Assembly (NCBI GenBank): GCA_964640545.1
Contig: CAZXHL010000018.1
Span: 1 to 34,600 of the forward strand
DNA length: 34,600 bases
Origin: JBGSZX01 sp964640545
Lineage (GTDB): Bacteria; Bdellovibrionota; UBA2428
Direction: 5' to 3'
This document shows, piece after piece, positions 33,016 to 34,600 of the stretch (position 1 is its first letter; each line of letters begins with the position of its first letter). Both the position numbers and the translations under genes were made by a program. Below the pieces are notes generated by a model. That model had not been told where the DNA came from. It worked only from the letters and a program-made list of their open reading frames with translations, and did not search any database.

Positions 33016-33315
33016 ATGGCATTTCGCGAGTTACTATCTTTACGTAAGGGCCTAATGATGTCACAGGAAGATTTATCATTCTATCTAGGCGTCAAAAACA
33101 GCCTCTTAATTTCCCAGTGGGAAACTGGCAGAAGGAATCCAACTGAACCGATGAAGAGATTAATTCGCTACCTCGACAACATAAACCTTAAAAAGGCGCG
33201 GGATACTTTGGTGGGAATGCAAAAACACTCCACTAAACATGCACCCATTCCACAGGCGCATCATGCCAGTAGCCGTGGGGGCGCCAGCGCTCGAAGCTTT
33301 GGACTTTGGGGGTGA
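33016..33315 (+). CDS. Small Xre-family HTH regulator
   Basis: 99 residues from the ATG at 33016, which has AGGAAG five bases upstream; the GTG and TTG just before it are less good. Residues 1-60 are a helix-turn-helix of the Cro/CI (Xre) class: FRELLSLRKGLMMSQEDLSFYLGVKNSLLISQWETGRRNPTEPMKRLIRYL. Residues 60-99 are a short polar tail with no known fold. The last 83 bases run antisense into the end of the GT9 gene, so the tail may be under little constraint or partly artefactual. A perfect 19-bp palindrome just upstream may be its own operator. Targets are unknown. Confidence 0.75.
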   Translation: MAFRELLSLRKGLMMSQEDLSFYLGVKNSLLISQWETGRRNPTEPMKRLIRYLDNINLKKARDTLVGMQKHSTKHAPIPQAHHASSRGGASARSFGLWG

Positions 33316-34219
33316 GTGGGTAGATGGCCTTGACAGGTTTACCGAGGGCGTGGGCAATGTGCAAAGGGCCAGTACTTGAGGCGATGATCTTCTTTGATCT
33401 TGAGATGTGAACGATGAGATCTTTGAGGTCGGCAAAGGTCTCGATGATTTTTAGATTGGGGTGATTGGCGATACGAGATGTGGCGAGTTCACGGCCGCGC
33501 TCTTCGGAGTCATGGCCATGCAAGAGGAGGTCGACTCGAAGGCCTTGCTCCAAGAGCTTTTCGGCTTCTTCAATATAACGAATCATAGACCAATTCGCGG
33601 CGGAGTTGCCGTTTGAGACCACCATCAAGACATCGCAACCCTCATTTGCGAAAGCACCGCCCCACCCTTCGGGTAGTCGCAAAGGCGAGAGCCCCTGAAA
33701 TGGAACAGCAGAAGCTGCCAGCATAGAAGTCGCGTCCGCACTTTCACTAGCCATAAGGCGCTTGAGGTAGGCATCCACAAGGTCGACATTGTAGAGCATC
33801 TCACTCTTTACGACGCGGCTGCGATTCTGAGTGATGGACCATTTGTAGGTCCAGAGGGAAGAGATTCGGCTTCGAGGCCCCAAGGTATAGGGAAACGAGA
33901 CTTGGGGCTGCCTTTGAGCCTTAGACAAAAACCAGCTCAGTTCATCACAATGGAAAAGACTGATGAGCGAATTCACTTTTCGAAAACCATCTTCAGGAAA
34001 GCTAGAAGAATGCCCCTTCAAAAACCCATGGTCGGTGTAGAAATAAGCATCACAGAGCCCGTTTTCGACGGCCATTTCCCCTATCGCCGAGGCGTATTCG
34101 GAGAGGTGCAGGTAAACGGGCACTTTCACATTGCGTTTGAGATGGGCGACGGCCGGAAGCGAGAGGATCAAATCCCCTAATTTGTCGCAACGAGAAATCA
34201 CAATCGCACTAGATGCCAT
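33233..34219 (-). CDS. Glycosyltransferase family 9 (heptosyltransferase-like)
   Basis: 328 residues, usual for GT9. The N-terminus AIVISRCDKLGDLILSLPAVAHLK is the family start (R.D.lGD.ll..P). The C-terminal half has IASSTGPLHIAHALGKPVKAIYP, matching the ADP-heptose-binding (S/D)TGPxHxAxALGxPV motif, and ends in a FERWRPHGYW segment. GT9 enzymes transfer heptose to the LPS inner core; relatives use other sugars. Together with the heptose-7-phosphate kinase gene and the MsbA-like exporter gene next door (divergent, 40 bases between starts), an LPS core role is likely. Its 3' end overlaps the Xre gene tail-to-tail by 83 bases. Confidence 0.9.
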   Translation of the reverse strand: MASSAIVISRCDKLGDLILSLPAVAHLKRNVKVPVYLHLSEYASAIGEMAVENGLCDAYFYTDHGFLKGHSSSFPEDGFRKVNSLISLFHCDELSWFLSKAQRQPQVSFPYTLGPRSRISSLWTYKWSITQNRSRVVKSEMLYNVDLVDAYLKRLMASESADATSMLAASAVPFQGLSPLRLPEGWGGAFANEGCDVLMVVSNGNSAANWSMIRYIEEAEKLLEQGLRVDLLLHGHDSEERGRELATSRIANHPNLKIIETFADLKDLIVHISRSKKIIASSTGPLHIAHALGKPVKAIYPLTPKVQSFERWRPHGYWHDAPVEWVHV

Positions 34220-34259
34220 AGCGGTTTTAGACTACCCTAGTGCGAGTAGATTGAAAATC

Positions 34260-34600
34260 ATGCAAAAGACGGAAAATCCAAATATTGAAGCAGCGGCCCT
34301 TAGTGGCGAGCCCACCTCGAAAGAAGTCTCGACTTTTATTAAGTCTAGGCTATGGCTGCAGCGCAAATGGATCTTTGCTTCCCTCATATTTGCGGGTTTG
34401 ATCGTCACGATTCAAATTCTACAAAACACTTTGGCTAAAAAATTCTTTGACCAAGGTGTTCTCCCCAAAGATGGCAAAGAACTCATCTCAATATGCATAG
34501 CCTTCGTGGTGTATTTCTTCATCGAAGGCCTTGTGACTTATTTCCACAGATATCTTTTGCGCGTAGGGGCCGAAAGCATGGTCAAAGACATGCGCAAGGA
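34260..34600 (+). CDS. MsbA-like ABC exporter, N-terminal part only
   Basis: The frame from the ATG at 34260 remains open to the window end (113 codons). A short cytoplasmic start is followed by a membrane helix (KWIFASLIFAGLIVTIQIL), a loop, a second helix (LISICIAFVVYFFIEGLVTYF) and YLLRVGAESMVKDMRK. The last piece matches the first cytoplasmic coupling region of type-I exporters (vg..vv.dlR..lf). The spacing of the two helices and the N-terminal location fit MsbA-type lipid A-core flippases that carry membrane and ATPase domains in one chain. The ATPase half is beyond the window, so the name is tentative. Next to GT9, an LPS transport role is sensible. Confidence 0.72.
   Translation, partial: MQKTENPNIEAAALSGEPTSKEVSTFIKSRLWLQRKWIFASLIFAGLIVTIQILQNTLAKKFFDQGVLPKDGKELISICIAFVVYFFIEGLVTYFHRYLLRVGAESMVKDMRK

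Overview
The window looks like a chromosomal segment (one scaffold joined across a 100-N gap) of a Bdellovibrio-like bacterium (Bdellovibrionota). The taxonomic call is an inference. It rests on an FHA-GGDEF protein with the architecture of Bdellovibrio DgcB, many large secreted or lipid-anchored proteins of unknown function, bacterial enhancer-binding proteins with Fis-type ends, and a moderate GC content. I see no rRNA or tRNA gene, CRISPR array, insertion sequence or prophage.

Layout. 1-2.9 kb (minus): a truncated FecR-domain exported protein, a TrmA/RlmD-type Fe-S RNA methyltransferase and RlmN. 3.0-3.9 kb (plus): a DgcB-like diguanylate cyclase. 4.0-11.0 kb (minus): a degenerate NtrC-like AAA+ protein that has lost the sigma-54 contact motif, an 816-residue secreted protein of unknown function, an intact sigma-54 activator whose ends carry repeated AGTGCC/GGCACT motifs, and a membrane histidine kinase. 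11.0-16.4 kb (minus): a compact run of NFACT protein, MutS2, GlpX and a small outer-membrane-like protein. 16.5-17.4 kb (plus): a fusion of a histone-H1-like Lys/Ala tail, an acidic stretch and a PilZ domain. 17.4-17.6 kb: assembly gap flanked by identical 22-base repeats. 17.6-18.5 kb (minus): a lipoprotein. 18.7-24.2 kb (minus): a complete peptide-type ABC importer operon (binding protein, two permeases, fused double ATPase). 24.2-27.0 kb (minus): a LolB-like lipoprotein overlapping a TPR protein. 27.2-34.6 kb: a cell-envelope region with heptose-7-phosphate kinase, a Gcr/PF10136 membrane protein, a glycosyltransferase, a Na/Pi cotransporter-family protein, a small Xre regulator behind a perfect 19-bp palindrome, a GT9 heptosyltransferase-like protein and the start of an MsbA-like ABC exporter.

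How it fits together. Two themes recur. One is cyclic-di-GMP and developmental regulation: the DgcB-like cyclase, the PilZ fusion, the kinase and the two NtrC-type proteins. The other is envelope and LPS construction: HldA-like kinase, GT9, MsbA-like exporter and lipoproteins. The most unusual items are the histone-tail/PilZ fusion, the degenerate NtrC-like protein beside the DgcB-like gene, the motif-flanked activator gene, and the 19-bp palindrome before the Xre gene. Start codons were re-assigned where Shine-Dalgarno sequences or family alignments favoured another start.
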